DNA of 51,736 bases, taken from positions 1-51,736 of the forward strand of contig JASEIO010000007.1 of NCBI GenBank assembly GCA_030017475.1, given 5' to 3'. The DNA is from a bacterium (GTDB taxonomy: Bacteria > UBA9089 > JASEIO01). Made by a program: the position numbers and the translations under genes. The notes under the pieces were generated by a model, which saw only the letters and a list, made by a program, of their open reading frames with translations, was not told where the DNA came from and did not search any database. Of the stretch, positions 38,509 to 47,795 are shown in pieces; the first letter of the stretch is position 1, and each line of letters starts with the position of its first letter.

Positions 38509-39307
38509 ACCTCGTTCCTCCTGTAAGGCAGGAATCAGGGACAAAAATCGTCTGCTCCTTTGACCTTGTTGCATCATAGGTAGCTATAAAAAGAGAAAGT
38601 TTATCTTTCTCCTTGGATAGCTTTAATCTATAAAGGTCGTATCCGAAAGCAGCCCTTGAATATTCTCGGAAGTTTGCCTTAGTGGGAGAAGCCTTAAATT
38701 TCTTATCCTGCATAAGAAAAACAAGCTCCCTTAAGACTTCAATGATAGGTACCTTATCCTCTACCTTCTTTTCGTTAATTCGTAACACCCTTTTATATGC
38801 CTCAAAAAGGCGTGATTTGAAGTCTTCTGCCTTCCAATCCTTACATGTCAGTTCATTTTCAAACCTCGAAATAGCCTCTACGATCTGCGCAGGTTCTGGT
38901 TTCACCTTCTTTATAAACTCAGGACCCCAAAAAAGGGAAACTACACCTCTTTCAAATTCAGCCTTTATCAGATAAAGTCCAGCATAAAGATTGGGATATT
39001 GTCCATGTAATCTAAATCCTTTTTGACGTAAAAACTCCTCAAGCTCCTTGCCAAATTTAAACCTCACCTCCTGCTTTAATCTTTGGATTAACTCTTCCTC
39101 AGGTTTGATCCAATTTAGGACCTTATCCTTCACCTTCGAAATAGGATAATCTGATCTTATGGACTTTTTGATTTGAGAAAGCGTGGTCTCAAGTTTATAC
39201 ACATTATTCAACGGATCCTTTTTAAGTCCTTTGAACTCAGTAAAAAGCCTCAATAGACCCTTTATCTTTTTTTGTAAATCCTTAAGTTCACTGGTAATCT
39301 CCTCCAT
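38483..39307 (-). CDS. Protein of unknown function, first gene of the ATPase operon
   Basis: ATG 39307 is favoured by GAGGT six bases upstream (ATG 39313 is too close to it). The 274-aa product has a coiled-coil N-terminus (about residues 1-30), a basic helical middle and a C-terminal part with AAFGYDLYRLKLSKE and TIFVPDSCLTGGTRYAYL, predicted mixed alpha/beta. I recognise no domain, signal peptide or membrane segment. Position and overlap with the BrxD-like gene make it a likely adaptor or DNA-binding partner of the two ATPases; this is inference. Confidence 0.75.
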   Translation of the reverse strand: MEEITSELKDLQKKIKGLLRLFTEFKGLKKDPLNNVYKLETTLSQIKKSIRSDYPISKVKDKVLNWIKPEEELIQRLKQEVRFKFGKELEEFLRQKGFRLHGQYPNLYAGLYLIKAEFERGVVSLFWGPEFIKKVKPEPAQIVEAISRFENELTCKDWKAEDFKSRLFEAYKRVLRINEKKVEDKVPIIEVLRELVFLMQDKKFKASPTKANFREYSRAAFGYDLYRLKLSKEKDKLSLFIATYDATRSKEQTIFVPDSCLTGGTRYAYLSISK

Positions 39308-39346
39308 TTTCATACCTCGATTAGCAACTCCATCGGTATATATAGA

Positions 39347-39375
39347 TAGATACCATATTCCCCAACTTATGTCAA
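39347..39375 (-). promoter_or_regulatory. Promoter of the three-gene ATPase operon
   Basis: The minus strand reads TTGACA (39375-39370), a 17-base spacer and TATCTA (39352-39347), a weak -10. It faces away from the uvrA promoter in a 200-base divergent region. Confidence 0.5.
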
Positions 39376-39462
39376 CAATATTATTCTATTTTTACCCATA
39401 CCTCTTACTCCACTTAAAGGTAAAGCAAAGTAAAGGTTTCACAAATTTCTTACAAAACTTTA

Positions 39463-39491
39463 TTGAAATCTTTAACACCTTTCAATATACT
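39463..39491 (+). promoter_or_regulatory. Promoter of uvrA
   Basis: TTGAAA (39463-39468), a 17-base spacer and TATACT (39486-39491) predict transcription from about 39498, with AAAGGGTGAT as ribosome-binding site before ATG 39511. No LexA-type palindrome was obvious. Confidence 0.7.
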
Positions 39492-39510
39492 TAAGGAAAG
39501 GGTGATTATT

Positions 39511-42500
39511 ATGGAGAAGGGTTACATAACCATTGAAGGGGCAAGACAAAATAATCTAAAGGGAATAGATATCCGTCTGCCTTTAAATGAATTTACTGTA
39601 GTGACAGGTGTGAGCGGCTCAGGTAAATCAAGCTTAGCTTTTGATACTGTCTATGCCGAAGGTCAGAGGAGATATGTTGAAACATTCTCACCTTATGCCA
39701 GACAGTTTTTAGACCGCATGGATAAACCCAAAGTTTCGCGAATTGAAGGGATCCTTCCTGCTATTGCCATTAATCAGGTAAATCCAATAAAGACCTCCCG
39801 CTCTACTGTTGGTACGATGACCGAGATAAACGATTATATGAAGCTTCTATTTGCAAGAGCTGGCCAACTTCACTGTCGAAGATGTGGAAAGCATGTAACA
39901 AGGGACACCGAAGATACAATATACGAAAAGATGCTTCTTCAGGCTAATGGGCAATCAGTAATGATTACCTTTCCTGTATCTATTTCTAAAGACATGGATC
40001 CTACAATAATAGCAGATATTTTGAAAAGGCAGGGTTTCTCAAGGATTTACATTAATGGAGAGGTTTTGGATATAAGGGAAGATAGATTTGAGATAGGTAT
40101 TCCTCAGGAAATCAAGGTTATTTTTGACCGGATATTGCTTCAGAAGACGAACAAGACAAGAATAATTGATTCCTTAGAGGGTGCCTTAAGGTTTGGAAAA
40201 GGTCGTTTAAGTATTCTTTTTCGTGAAGGAGAGGAATTAAAATTTTCTACATATCTTCACTGCCCAGATTGCAATATAGATTACGAAGATCCCACTCCAA
40301 ATCTTTTCTCTTTCAATTCCCCTATTGGAGCCTGTCCAACATGCCATGGGTTTGGTCGAACTATAGAGATTGATTTAGACCTTGTCATACCAGATAAAAC
40401 GAAGTCACTTCGGGACGGCGCCATTAAACCATGGACAACTGAGTCTTATTTTGAAGAGTTTCAGGACCTACTCGAATTTTGTAAAAGATACCGCATCCCT
40501 GTTGACACACCATATTATCTTCTAACTTCAGAGCAGAAAAGGATGATTATTGAAGGGACTCCATCTTTTTATGGAATCAAGGGATTTTTTAATTGGCTTG
40601 AGCGGAAGACCTACAAGATGCATATTAGAATACTTCTCTCTAAATATAGGACCTATGTTACATGTCGTAGCTGCCATGGATCTCGATTCAAGGATGAGAC
40701 ACTACTTTACAGATTGGGAGGAAAGACCATCTCTCAGATATATGAATTACCTATTGCAGAATGTTACATGTTTTTCTGCAATCTTAAATTGACCTTCACC
40801 TTAGATGAAGCTACAAAACTTTTAGTAAATGAGATAAAATCGAGACTCCGTTACCTCGTGGATGTAGGGTTAGGTTATCTTACCCTTTCGCGTCAATCAA
40901 GAACTCTATCTGGTGGTGAAGTTGAGCGTGTTAGCTTGACATCTGCCCTTGGCTCATCCCTTGTCAATACCCTTTATGTTTTAGATGAACCATCGATTGG
41001 ACTACATCCAAGAGATACCTCACAGCTCATTCATGTTTTGCATAACTTAAGGGATAGGGGGAATACTATTCTTGTGGTTGAACATGATCGGGATATAATC
41101 CAATCATCAGATAATATCATAGATTTGGGTCCTGGTCCTGGAGAACAGGGAGGAGAGGTTATATTTTCTGGCAAACCGAAAGATTTTATAACTTGTAAAA
41201 GATCCTTAACCTCTCAATATCTTTCTTTTAAGGAACTGATCCCTGTTCCGAAAATGAGAAGGACAATAGATCCAAATAGGGTTTTAAAGATAAGGGGTGC
41301 TACGCACCACAATCTAAAAAATATCGATGTTACGATTCCCCTTGATGTTTTAGTATGTGTTACTGGGGTTTCTGGCTCTGGAAAAAGTACACTTATCGAG
41401 GAGGTTCTTTATAGAAATCTAAGACGAATTATGGGGGATGTGACACCTGAACCAGGTTCATGTAAAGAGATTATTGGTGCGGATTTGATAAATGGGGTGA
41501 TCCTTGTTTCGCAATCTCCGATTGGAAAAACACCAAGGTCAAATCCAGTAACCTATGTTAAGGCCTTTGATTCTATAAGGAGGTGTTTTGCATCCTCTGA
41601 TCTATCAAAACAGCGAGGTTATACCCCTTCGACCTTCTCTTTTAATGTCCCTGGCGGAAGATGTGAGGTATGTAATGGAGCTGGGTTTGAACAGGTTGAG
41701 ATGCAGTTTCTATCTACGGTCTTTATCTCTTGTCCTGAATGTTTGGGAAAGAGATACAACTCAGATGTCCTTCAGGTTAAGTATAATGGAGTGGATATTT
41801 CGCAAGTAATGGAGATGACAGTTCTTGAGGCAAGAGAATTCTTTGGATATACATCAGATATAGCTCATAGCTTACTTCCTCTTGAAGAGGTAGGTTTGGG
41901 TTACATTAGGTTAGGGCAGCCTATCAATACCCTAAGTGGAGGCGAAGCCCAAAGGTTAAAGCTTGCCTCACATATCGCTTCAGCTCGTAAGCAGAATCTT
42001 CTGTTTATATTTGATGAACCAACAACTGGTCTTCATCCTCATGATATCAAAACCTTATTGGCTTGTTTCAAACGATTAATTGATCATAAAAACACAGTCC
42101 TTGTGGTTGAGCACAATCTGGATGTGATAAAATGTGCCGATTACCTGATCGATCTTGGGCCAGAAGGGGGAGAGGAAGGAGGAGAGGTAGTTATAACCGG
42201 CCCCCCTGAAGAGATTATAAAGTGTCCTCGTTCTCATACAGGTCGTTTTCTTAAGTCCTATTTGTCTCCAAAAAAGTCCTTTCCTATCCAAAAGGGAGAG
42301 ATACCTATTAAGCTAAAAAAAGAATTTGATGGTAAAGAGATGAGCATTATAGGGGCAAAAGAGCATAATCTAAAGGACATAAACATTAGAATACCAAGAG
42401 ACAAAATTACAGTTATAACAGGAATATCAGGTTCGGGAAAGTCAACCCTTGCATTTGATATTCTCTTTGCAGAAGGACAAAGACGGTACCTGGATAGCCT

Positions 42501-44859
42501 TTCTGCTTATGCCAGACAGTATATTAAACAATTAAAAAGACCAGATGTTGCGTATGTAAAGGATATACCTCCTACTGTGGCTATTGAACAAAGGATTTCT
42601 CGTGGTGGAAGGAAGTCGACTGTTGCCACAATAACAGAAATCTATCATTTCTTGAGACTTATTTATGCAAAGATTGGAATTCAATATTGTCCAAGATGTA
42701 AGGTAAAGGTAGAGATGCAGACACAGAAAGAGATAGTTCGTCAGGTGTTAGATAATTTCAAAGGCGAAGATGTTTCCTTCTTCGTACCTATTGTGCGTTA
42801 CCAAAAAGGCTTTCATAAGGAGGTATTCTCCTGGGCAAGAAAGAAAGGGTTTGATCTAATAAGGGTTGATGGCACGCTCTTTAGTACTCAATCACCCCCT
42901 ACATTATCCCGATATCAGGAACATAATTTAGAGATATTATTAGGTAGATTAAAAGTAGAAGAGGGTATGAAATCAGATATCCAAGAGATGGTTGAGAGGG
43001 CCTTATCTTTTGGAAATGGAACCTTTTTACTTTCTACGCACCTACGACCCGATGTCATTTATAGTACAAGACGAGCCTGCCCTAAATGTAATAGAAGCTT
43101 CCCAGAACTTGATCCGAGGATGTTTTCTTTTAACTCCCGACTTGGTGCCTGTGAAACTTGCAATGGACTTGGTGTTGTAGGAGGGTATGATAAGGGATGG
43201 GAGGAAGAGACAGATGGATTAGAAGAGGTATGTCCGACATGCAATGGTCTTCGCTTAAAAGAGGATTCTCTTTGGGTAAAGGTTTCAGGACGATCCATTT
43301 CGGACTTTACTTCCTTGTCAGTGGATGAGATGCAAAATGCCATTTTTCAATTAAGGCTTTCAGAAAGAGAAAAGAGGCTTTCTTCCCAAGCTCTCGAAGA
43401 GATAGAAATGCGTCTTCGGTTTCTTAAAGGCGTTGGGCTTTCTTATATTACACTTTCAAGAAGTGCTGATACACTATCCTCAGGGGAAGCCCAGCGGCTA
43501 AGACTCGCAGCCCAGCTTGGCGGGAATTTAAGAGGTGTCTGCTATATACTGGATGAGCCAACAATTGGACTCCATCCCAGGGATAATGAGATGTTAATTG
43601 ATACACTCCATGAATTAAAAAGAAAGGGAAATACAGTTGTTATAGTTGAACATGATGAGTATACCATTAGGCGAGCTGATTGGATAATTGATCTTGGCCC
43701 AGGAGGAGGTGTACATGGAGGTTATGTTGTTTCATCTGGAACACTAAAAGATATCTTGGATAGTAAATCCTCTAAAACAGCAAAATTTCTTAAAAACCCT
43801 CTTAGTCATCGCCTTTTAAAGAAAAGAAGAGATTTAGAAGGGGTAGATTTTATTGAGGTTCTTGGGGCGAAGGAGAATAACCTAAAGGATATAGATGTAA
43901 AGATTCCCCTCTCCCGATTAGTTTGCGTAACAGGGGTCTCAGGGGCAGGAAAATCAACACTTGTTCGAGAAGTTCTCTATAAAGGATTGCTATCCCGCAT
44001 CACAAAACGACATATAAAACCTGGATCCCATAAAGCGCTTATTGGTGTAGAAAAGATAGAAAGGGTGCTTGAAGTTACCCAGTCACCCATTGGTCGAACA
44101 CCTCGTTCAATCCCTGCAACATACGTAGGATTCTTTGATGAGATTAGACGTATATTCTCTAAAACCCCTGAAGCAAGGATTCGGGGCTATTCCCCCAGTC
44201 GTTTCTCTTTTAATGTTCAGGGTGGGAGATGTGAAAGGTGTAAAGGTGAAGGGAGGCTAAAGATAGAGATGAGTTTTCTACCAAATGTCTATATTCAATG
44301 TGACGAATGTAGTGGGAAAAGATACAATCAAGAAACCTTAGCTATAACCTTTAAAGGAAAAAATATATCGGATGTCCTTTCAATGACAGTAGATGAAGCC
44401 TATATCTTTTTCAGTGCCATGCCTAAACTAAGACGACCCTTAGAGATCTTGCATGAGATAGGACTGGGTTACATCCAGCTTGGTCAGACAAGTCCAACCC
44501 TTTCTGGTGGAGAAGCCCAACGGATTAAACTTGTAGCGGAACTTGCAAAGGTATCCAAAGGTAGAACCCTCTATATCCTAGAAGAACCAACAACAGGTTT
44601 GCATACCGAAGATATAGATAAATTACTAAAGATACTCCATCGTTTAGTGGATAAAGGGAATACAGTCATAGTAATAGAACACAATTTAGATGTTATCTCT
44701 GAGGCAGATTACGTTATTGACTTAGGTCCAGAAGGAGGAATGAAAGGAGGTCAAGTAGTTGCTGAAGGTACTCCAGAGGATATAATAAAAAGCGTTAATG
44801 GCTCCTACACTGCCTGTTTTCTCAAAAGATTTCACAAAGAAAGGAAAAAGGAGGATTAA
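39511..44859 (+). CDS. uvrA: Excinuclease ABC subunit A, tandem-duplicated double-length form
   Basis: At 1782 aa this is two UvrA copies in one chain: residues 1 to about 940 and about 941-1782. Each half has two ABC modules, giving four Walker A motifs ([36 protein letters not shown]) and four signatures ([36 protein letters not shown]). Both halves keep the GGRCE-C...C-C zinc module used in DNA contact. Asymmetry: the last Walker B reads [11 protein letters not shown], with Glu for the usual Asp. UvrA finds DNA damage and loads UvrB. A normal UvrA is about 940 aa and dimerises, so one chain here could act as a pseudo-dimer. The same architecture is known in Chlamydia. The next gene overlaps its stop (TAATG). 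Confidence 0.95.
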   Translation: MEKGYITIEGARQNNLKGIDIRLPLNEFTVVTGVSGSGKSSLAFDTVYAEGQRRYVETFSPYARQFLDRMDKPKVSRIEGILPAIAINQVNPIKTSRSTVGTMTEINDYMKLLFARAGQLHCRRCGKHVTRDTEDTIYEKMLLQANGQSVMITFPVSISKDMDPTIIADILKRQGFSRIYINGEVLDIREDRFEIGIPQEIKVIFDRILLQKTNKTRIIDSLEGALRFGKGRLSILFREGEELKFSTYLHCPDCNIDYEDPTPNLFSFNSPIGACPTCHGFGRTIEIDLDLVIPDKTKSLRDGAIKPWTTESYFEEFQDLLEFCKRYRIPVDTPYYLLTSEQKRMIIEGTPSFYGIKGFFNWLERKTYKMHIRILLSKYRTYVTCRSCHGSRFKDETLLYRLGGKTISQIYELPIAECYMFFCNLKLTFTLDEATKLLVNEIKSRLRYLVDVGLGYLTLSRQSRTLSGGEVERVSLTSALGSSLVNTLYVLDEPSIGLHPRDTSQLIHVLHNLRDRGNTILVVEHDRDIIQSSDNIIDLGPGPGEQGGEVIFSGKPKDFITCKRSLTSQYLSFKELIPVPKMRRTIDPNRVLKIRGATHHNLKNIDVTIPLDVLVCVTGVSGSGKSTLIEEVLYRNLRRIMGDVTPEPGSCKEIIGADLINGVILVSQSPIGKTPRSNPVTYVKAFDSIRRCFASSDLSKQRGYTPSTFSFNVPGGRCEVCNGAGFEQVEMQFLSTVFISCPECLGKRYNSDVLQVKYNGVDISQVMEMTVLEAREFFGYTSDIAHSLLPLEEVGLGYIRLGQPINTLSGGEAQRLKLASHIASARKQNLLFIFDEPTTGLHPHDIKTLLACFKRLIDHKNTVLVVEHNLDVIKCADYLIDLGPEGGEEGGEVVITGPPEEIIKCPRSHTGRFLKSYLSPKKSFPIQKGEIPIKLKKEFDGKEMSIIGAKEHNLKDINIRIPRDKITVITGISGSGKSTLAFDILFAEGQRRYLDSLSAYARQYIKQLKRPDVAYVKDIPPTVAIEQRISRGGRKSTVATITEIYHFLRLIYAKIGIQYCPRCKVKVEMQTQKEIVRQVLDNFKGEDVSFFVPIVRYQKGFHKEVFSWARKKGFDLIRVDGTLFSTQSPPTLSRYQEHNLEILLGRLKVEEGMKSDIQEMVERALSFGNGTFLLSTHLRPDVIYSTRRACPKCNRSFPELDPRMFSFNSRLGACETCNGLGVVGGYDKGWEEETDGLEEVCPTCNGLRLKEDSLWVKVSGRSISDFTSLSVDEMQNAIFQLRLSEREKRLSSQALEEIEMRLRFLKGVGLSYITLSRSADTLSSGEAQRLRLAAQLGGNLRGVCYILDEPTIGLHPRDNEMLIDTLHELKRKGNTVVIVEHDEYTIRRADWIIDLGPGGGVHGGYVVSSGTLKDILDSKSSKTAKFLKNPLSHRLLKKRRDLEGVDFIEVLGAKENNLKDIDVKIPLSRLVCVTGVSGAGKSTLVREVLYKGLLSRITKRHIKPGSHKALIGVEKIERVLEVTQSPIGRTPRSIPATYVGFFDEIRRIFSKTPEARIRGYSPSRFSFNVQGGRCERCKGEGRLKIEMSFLPNVYIQCDECSGKRYNQETLAITFKGKNISDVLSMTVDEAYIFFSAMPKLRRPLEILHEIGLGYIQLGQTSPTLSGGEAQRIKLVAELAKVSKGRTLYILEEPTTGLHTEDIDKLLKILHRLVDKGNTVIVIEHNLDVISEADYVIDLGPEGGMKGGQVVAEGTPEDIIKSVNGSYTACFLKRFHKERKKED

Positions 44860-45674
44860 TGGGACATATGGATAACCAAGATAAAGATTTGATTAAATTT
44901 TTAGGTACAGCGGGGGCCCGTTTTGTTGTAGCAAAACAACTTAGGTCATCCGCTGGAGTATTTATTAGATTTCTGGGGAAGAACATTATATTGGATCCAG
45001 GCCCTGGCACATTAGTGAAATGCGCAACATCAAAACCCCCTATTGATGTCTCAAAGATTGATTCCATTATTCTCACCCATGCACATATAGATCACTCAAC
45101 CGATGTGAACGTTATGATTGACGCTATGACCTCTGGAGGTCTCAAGAAACGAGGTATCTTGTTTGCGACAGGTGAGTCCTTAAGCGGCGATAATTCTGTT
45201 GTACTAAATTACCTACGCACATTTCTTGAAGACATCGTAACGTTACGAGAAAATGAAAGATATAATATTGGTGATCTGCAATTTGAAACCTCAATTAGAC
45301 ACAATCATCAAGCAGAAACATATGGTATAAGATTCAACCTTCCTAATCAGGATATATCCTTTATGGTGGATACTAAATACTTTCCAGGGTTGATTGAAAG
45401 CTACAAGAACTCGGACATCTTGATTATGAACGTTGTTCGATATACTCCACATGAAAAAGGGGAGGTGTTACATCTATGTGTGGAGGATGTAAAAGAGATA
45501 TTACGGAAGATAAAACCTAAGAAGGCTATAATGACCCACTTTGGTATGACAATGTTAAAGGCAAAACCATGGGAATTGGCGAAGAGGCTATCAGAAGAAT
45601 TCGATGTTGAGGTGGTGTGTGCCACAGATGGTATGAAGATAGAGGTGGGCAATAGATTCAAAAATAAAGGTTGA
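44859..45674 (+). CDS. Metallo-beta-lactamase-fold hydrolase
   Basis: The 271-aa protein has LDPGPGTLVKC, the metal motif HAHIDH (74-79) and later IRHNHQAETYGIRF, VDTKYFP and MTHFGMTML with further metal ligands. This resembles small RNase Z/YcbX-like or PhnP-like hydrolases more than beta-lactamases. It overlaps the uvrA stop codon by one base with GGAGG ahead of the ATG, so it is translationally coupled to uvrA. The substrate is unknown; a nucleotide or RNA phosphodiester is one possibility. Confidence 0.85.
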   Translation: MGHMDNQDKDLIKFLGTAGARFVVAKQLRSSAGVFIRFLGKNIILDPGPGTLVKCATSKPPIDVSKIDSIILTHAHIDHSTDVNVMIDAMTSGGLKKRGILFATGESLSGDNSVVLNYLRTFLEDIVTLRENERYNIGDLQFETSIRHNHQAETYGIRFNLPNQDISFMVDTKYFPGLIESYKNSDILIMNVVRYTPHEKGEVLHLCVEDVKEILRKIKPKKAIMTHFGMTMLKAKPWELAKRLSEEFDVEVVCATDGMKIEVGNRFKNKG

Positions 45675-45699
45675 CATCACAGCCTAAATATAATATAAT
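45671..45699 (+). promoter_or_regulatory. Consensus sigma70 promoter of the PAC2 gene
   Basis: A perfect TTGACA (45671-45676), a 17-base spacer and a perfect TATAAT (45694-45699). The -35 box overlaps the stop codon of the upstream hydrolase gene. Predicted start at about 45706, 24 bases before ATG 45730. Confidence 0.85.
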
Positions 45700-45729
45700 A
45701 ATAAATAGGTTTAAAAAATGGGTCAATAA

Positions 45730-46665
45730 ATGGGAATACAAGGTATAAAAATCTATCAAAGAATAAATGTCAAGGAACCAATTATGATAGCTGGATGGCC
45801 AGGGATGGGAAATGTAGCCTTGGAAAGTATCGACTATCTGCGTAGGAGATTAAATGCAGTTGCCTTTGCTGAGATTGATATGTGTCAGTTTTCAGCTCCA
45901 GATATGATTATTGTTGAAGATGGTGTAACGAAATTACCTGAACTGCCAAGGCAGGTATTTTATTATACTGCAAAACATCCAAATTTGATTATCTTTGAAT
46001 CGGAGGCTCAATTAGGGGGGATAGCAGGTGTAAATTTGATGGAAAGGATTTTAGATTTAGCCCAAGAACTCAAGGTCTGGCGTATCTATACTGGAGCAGC
46101 ATTCCCTTTGCCTATAAGTCATAAAGAGCCATCCACAGTTTTTGGGGTGGCAAATGAAAAACATTTAAAAGATTTTCTCATAGATTATAAAGTGAAGATA
46201 ATGGAGGAAGGCCAAATATCTGGCTTAAATGGATTGTTGTTAGGATTCGCAGCGAAAAGGGGTATAGAGGCTATTTGTTTGTTAGCTACTATGCCGCAAT
46301 ATGCCATAAACTTCCCTAATCCGAAGGCCTCTAAAGCCATAATTGAGGTTCTTGGGGAGATATTAGATATCAAAGTAGATATGATGAAAATAGACCTTTT
46401 AATTCAGGAGATAGACAAAAAAATGGATATGATTGAAGAGAAGATAAAGGGAATCTTTCCAGAGGTAGAGAAGAAGGATGTTGAAGAAGTGGATTTGGAA
46501 AGTGAAAAGGTTCCAAATTACATAATGGAAAAGATAGAAAAACTTTTTAAAGAAGCCAAGACAGACAAGAAAAAGGCTTATGCACTAAAAGAGGAACTTG
46601 ATAGATGGGATTTATATAAGTTGTATGAGGATAGATTTTTGGATCTGTTTAAAGAGCACCAATAA
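45730..46665 (+). CDS. PAC2-family protein (proteasome-assembly-chaperone-like)
   Basis: The 311-aa product has the PAC2 pattern: PIMIAGWPGMGNVALESIDY at the start, FSAPDMIIVEDG, NLIIFESEAQLGG, VWRIYTGAAFPLP, and GLNGLLLGFAAKRGIEAICL. A lysine/glutamate-rich helical C-terminus of about 90 residues follows. PAC2-type proteins are common in archaea and actinobacteria and rarer in other bacteria. Their role outside eukaryotic proteasome assembly is unknown. It has a consensus promoter but no clear ribosome-binding site. No proteasome gene is nearby. Confidence 0.85.
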   Translation: MGIQGIKIYQRINVKEPIMIAGWPGMGNVALESIDYLRRRLNAVAFAEIDMCQFSAPDMIIVEDGVTKLPELPRQVFYYTAKHPNLIIFESEAQLGGIAGVNLMERILDLAQELKVWRIYTGAAFPLPISHKEPSTVFGVANEKHLKDFLIDYKVKIMEEGQISGLNGLLLGFAAKRGIEAICLLATMPQYAINFPNPKASKAIIEVLGEILDIKVDMMKIDLLIQEIDKKMDMIEEKIKGIFPEVEKKDVEEVDLESEKVPNYIMEKIEKLFKEAKTDKKKAYALKEELDRWDLYKLYEDRFLDLFKEHQ

Positions 46666-46668
46666 AAA

Positions 46669-46701
46669 CTGTAAGTAGCAAGCTATAAGGATTAAGTCTA
46701 A
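46669..46701. repeat. Intergenic repeat, CTGTAAGTAG/AAGCTATA family
   Basis: CTGTAAGTAGCAAGCTATAA followed by GGATTAAGTCTAA fills the gap between the convergent PAC2 and ilvE genes. It combines words seen at 2145-2163 and 2498-2530. No clear bidirectional terminator hairpin is present. Confidence 0.45.
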
Positions 46702-46720
46702 ATGAAGGAAGACTTACTGC

Positions 46721-47638
46721 TTATATATACGTTAACCAATTATGTCGATCCTCTGTTTCCCCTCGGAGAATGCGTAAGAACTCGGCTTGAATCCTTTCTG
46801 TCATTGGTCCCCGTACCCCTTTTCCAATAGTGATATTATCTATTTTAGTAATTGGTGTTACCTCGGCAGCCGTTCCTGTAAAAAATACCTCATCGGCTAT
46901 ATATAATGCCTCTCGAGGAAGTAGATGTTGTTCGATCCTAATCTTCAAATCCCTTGCTAAGACAAAGATACTGTGCCGGGTTATTCCAGGTAAAATAGAA
47001 GAACTTGTTGGAGGGGTAAATATGACTCCATTTCTCACCATAAATATATTTTCACCTGAACCTTCAGAGACATAACCATAAGAATCCAATGCAATACCTT
47101 CATCAAAGCCATCCTGTATAGCCTCCATTTTAATAAGTTGGGAATTTAAATAGTTTCCACCTGCCTTGGCTAAAGAAGGAAAGGTGTTGGGTGCTGGACG
47201 ATTCCAAGAGGATATACGCACCGAAATCCCTTTCTTCAATACACCCTCGCCAAGATATTCTCCCCATTCCCAGGCAGCAATCGCACACAAGACAGGGTTA
47301 TCCAACGGATTTACACCCATCTTGCCATAACCACGAAACACAAAAGGTCGAATATAACATTCCTCAAGTTCATTCACTCGAACTGTTTCTAATATCGCAT
47401 TACAAAACTCCTCTTTAGAAAAAGGTATCTCCATACGGTATATCTTGGCTGAGTCATAAAGACGGTCTATATGGGCCTTCATTCGAAAAATAGCCGAGCC
47501 TTTGGGTGTCTTATAACATCTCATACCTTCAAAAACCGAAGACCCATAGTGAATTACATGGGAGAGGATATGCGTTGTAGCCTCGCTCCACTCTACAAAC
47601 TTACCATCATACCAGATCTTACCTTTGCCAAATGTCAT
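46721..47638 (-). CDS. ilvE: Branched-chain amino acid aminotransferase
   Basis: The 305-aa fold-type IV PLP enzyme has [16 protein letters not shown], the catalytic Lys158 in [28 protein letters not shown] and the C-terminal [14 protein letters not shown]. It transfers amino groups between Glu and the keto acids of Leu, Ile and Val. Length and motifs fit IlvE rather than D-amino acid transaminase or PabC. GGAGGTGA precedes the ATG. It is transcribed away from sepS and is the only minus-strand gene between uvrA and the DHH gene. Confidence 0.93.
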   Translation of the reverse strand: MTFGKGKIWYDGKFVEWSEATTHILSHVIHYGSSVFEGMRCYKTPKGSAIFRMKAHIDRLYDSAKIYRMEIPFSKEEFCNAILETVRVNELEECYIRPFVFRGYGKMGVNPLDNPVLCAIAAWEWGEYLGEGVLKKGISVRISSWNRPAPNTFPSLAKAGGNYLNSQLIKMEAIQDGFDEGIALDSYGYVSEGSGENIFMVRNGVIFTPPTSSSILPGITRHSIFVLARDLKIRIEQHLLPREALYIADEVFFTGTAAEVTPITKIDNITIGKGVRGPMTERIQAEFLRILRGETEDRHNWLTYI

Positions 47639-47677
47639 AAACTCACCTCCTCACAATTAAACAATACCTAAAATTTG

Positions 47678-47707
47678 AGTGTAACAGAAAGGCTGTATAT
47701 ATTGCAA
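47678..47707 (-). promoter_or_regulatory. Promoter of ilvE
   Basis: The minus strand reads TTGCAA (47707-47702), an 18-base spacer and TACACT (47683-47678). I see no leucine-leader or T-box-like structure in the short leader. Confidence 0.5.
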
Positions 47708-47749
47708 CTAAAAAAATAGTAATAAATTCTGACAAAGAGCAGAATCATC

Positions 47750-47778
47750 TTGACATGAACAGAAATATAGGTTATCCT
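47750..47778 (+). promoter_or_regulatory. Promoter of sepS
   Basis: TTGACA (47750-47755), a 17-base spacer and TATCCT (47773-47778). Predicted start at about 47785, giving a leader of about 11 bases that holds the AGGTGAG ribosome-binding site. Confidence 0.65.
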
Positions 47779-47795
47779 TAAATAGGTGAGGTTAG

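Noticed and set aside
29217-39313. A complete BREX locus
   Set aside because: No PglX-type methylase, PglZ-type phosphatase, BrxA/BrxB/BrxL or PglW is present; only BrxD-like and helicase components are seen.
39841-43343. Minus-strand and alternate-frame open frames inside uvrA and rpoB/rpoC
   Set aside because: They mirror the codon periodicity of the long genes, have no ribosome-binding sites or domains, and are shadows.
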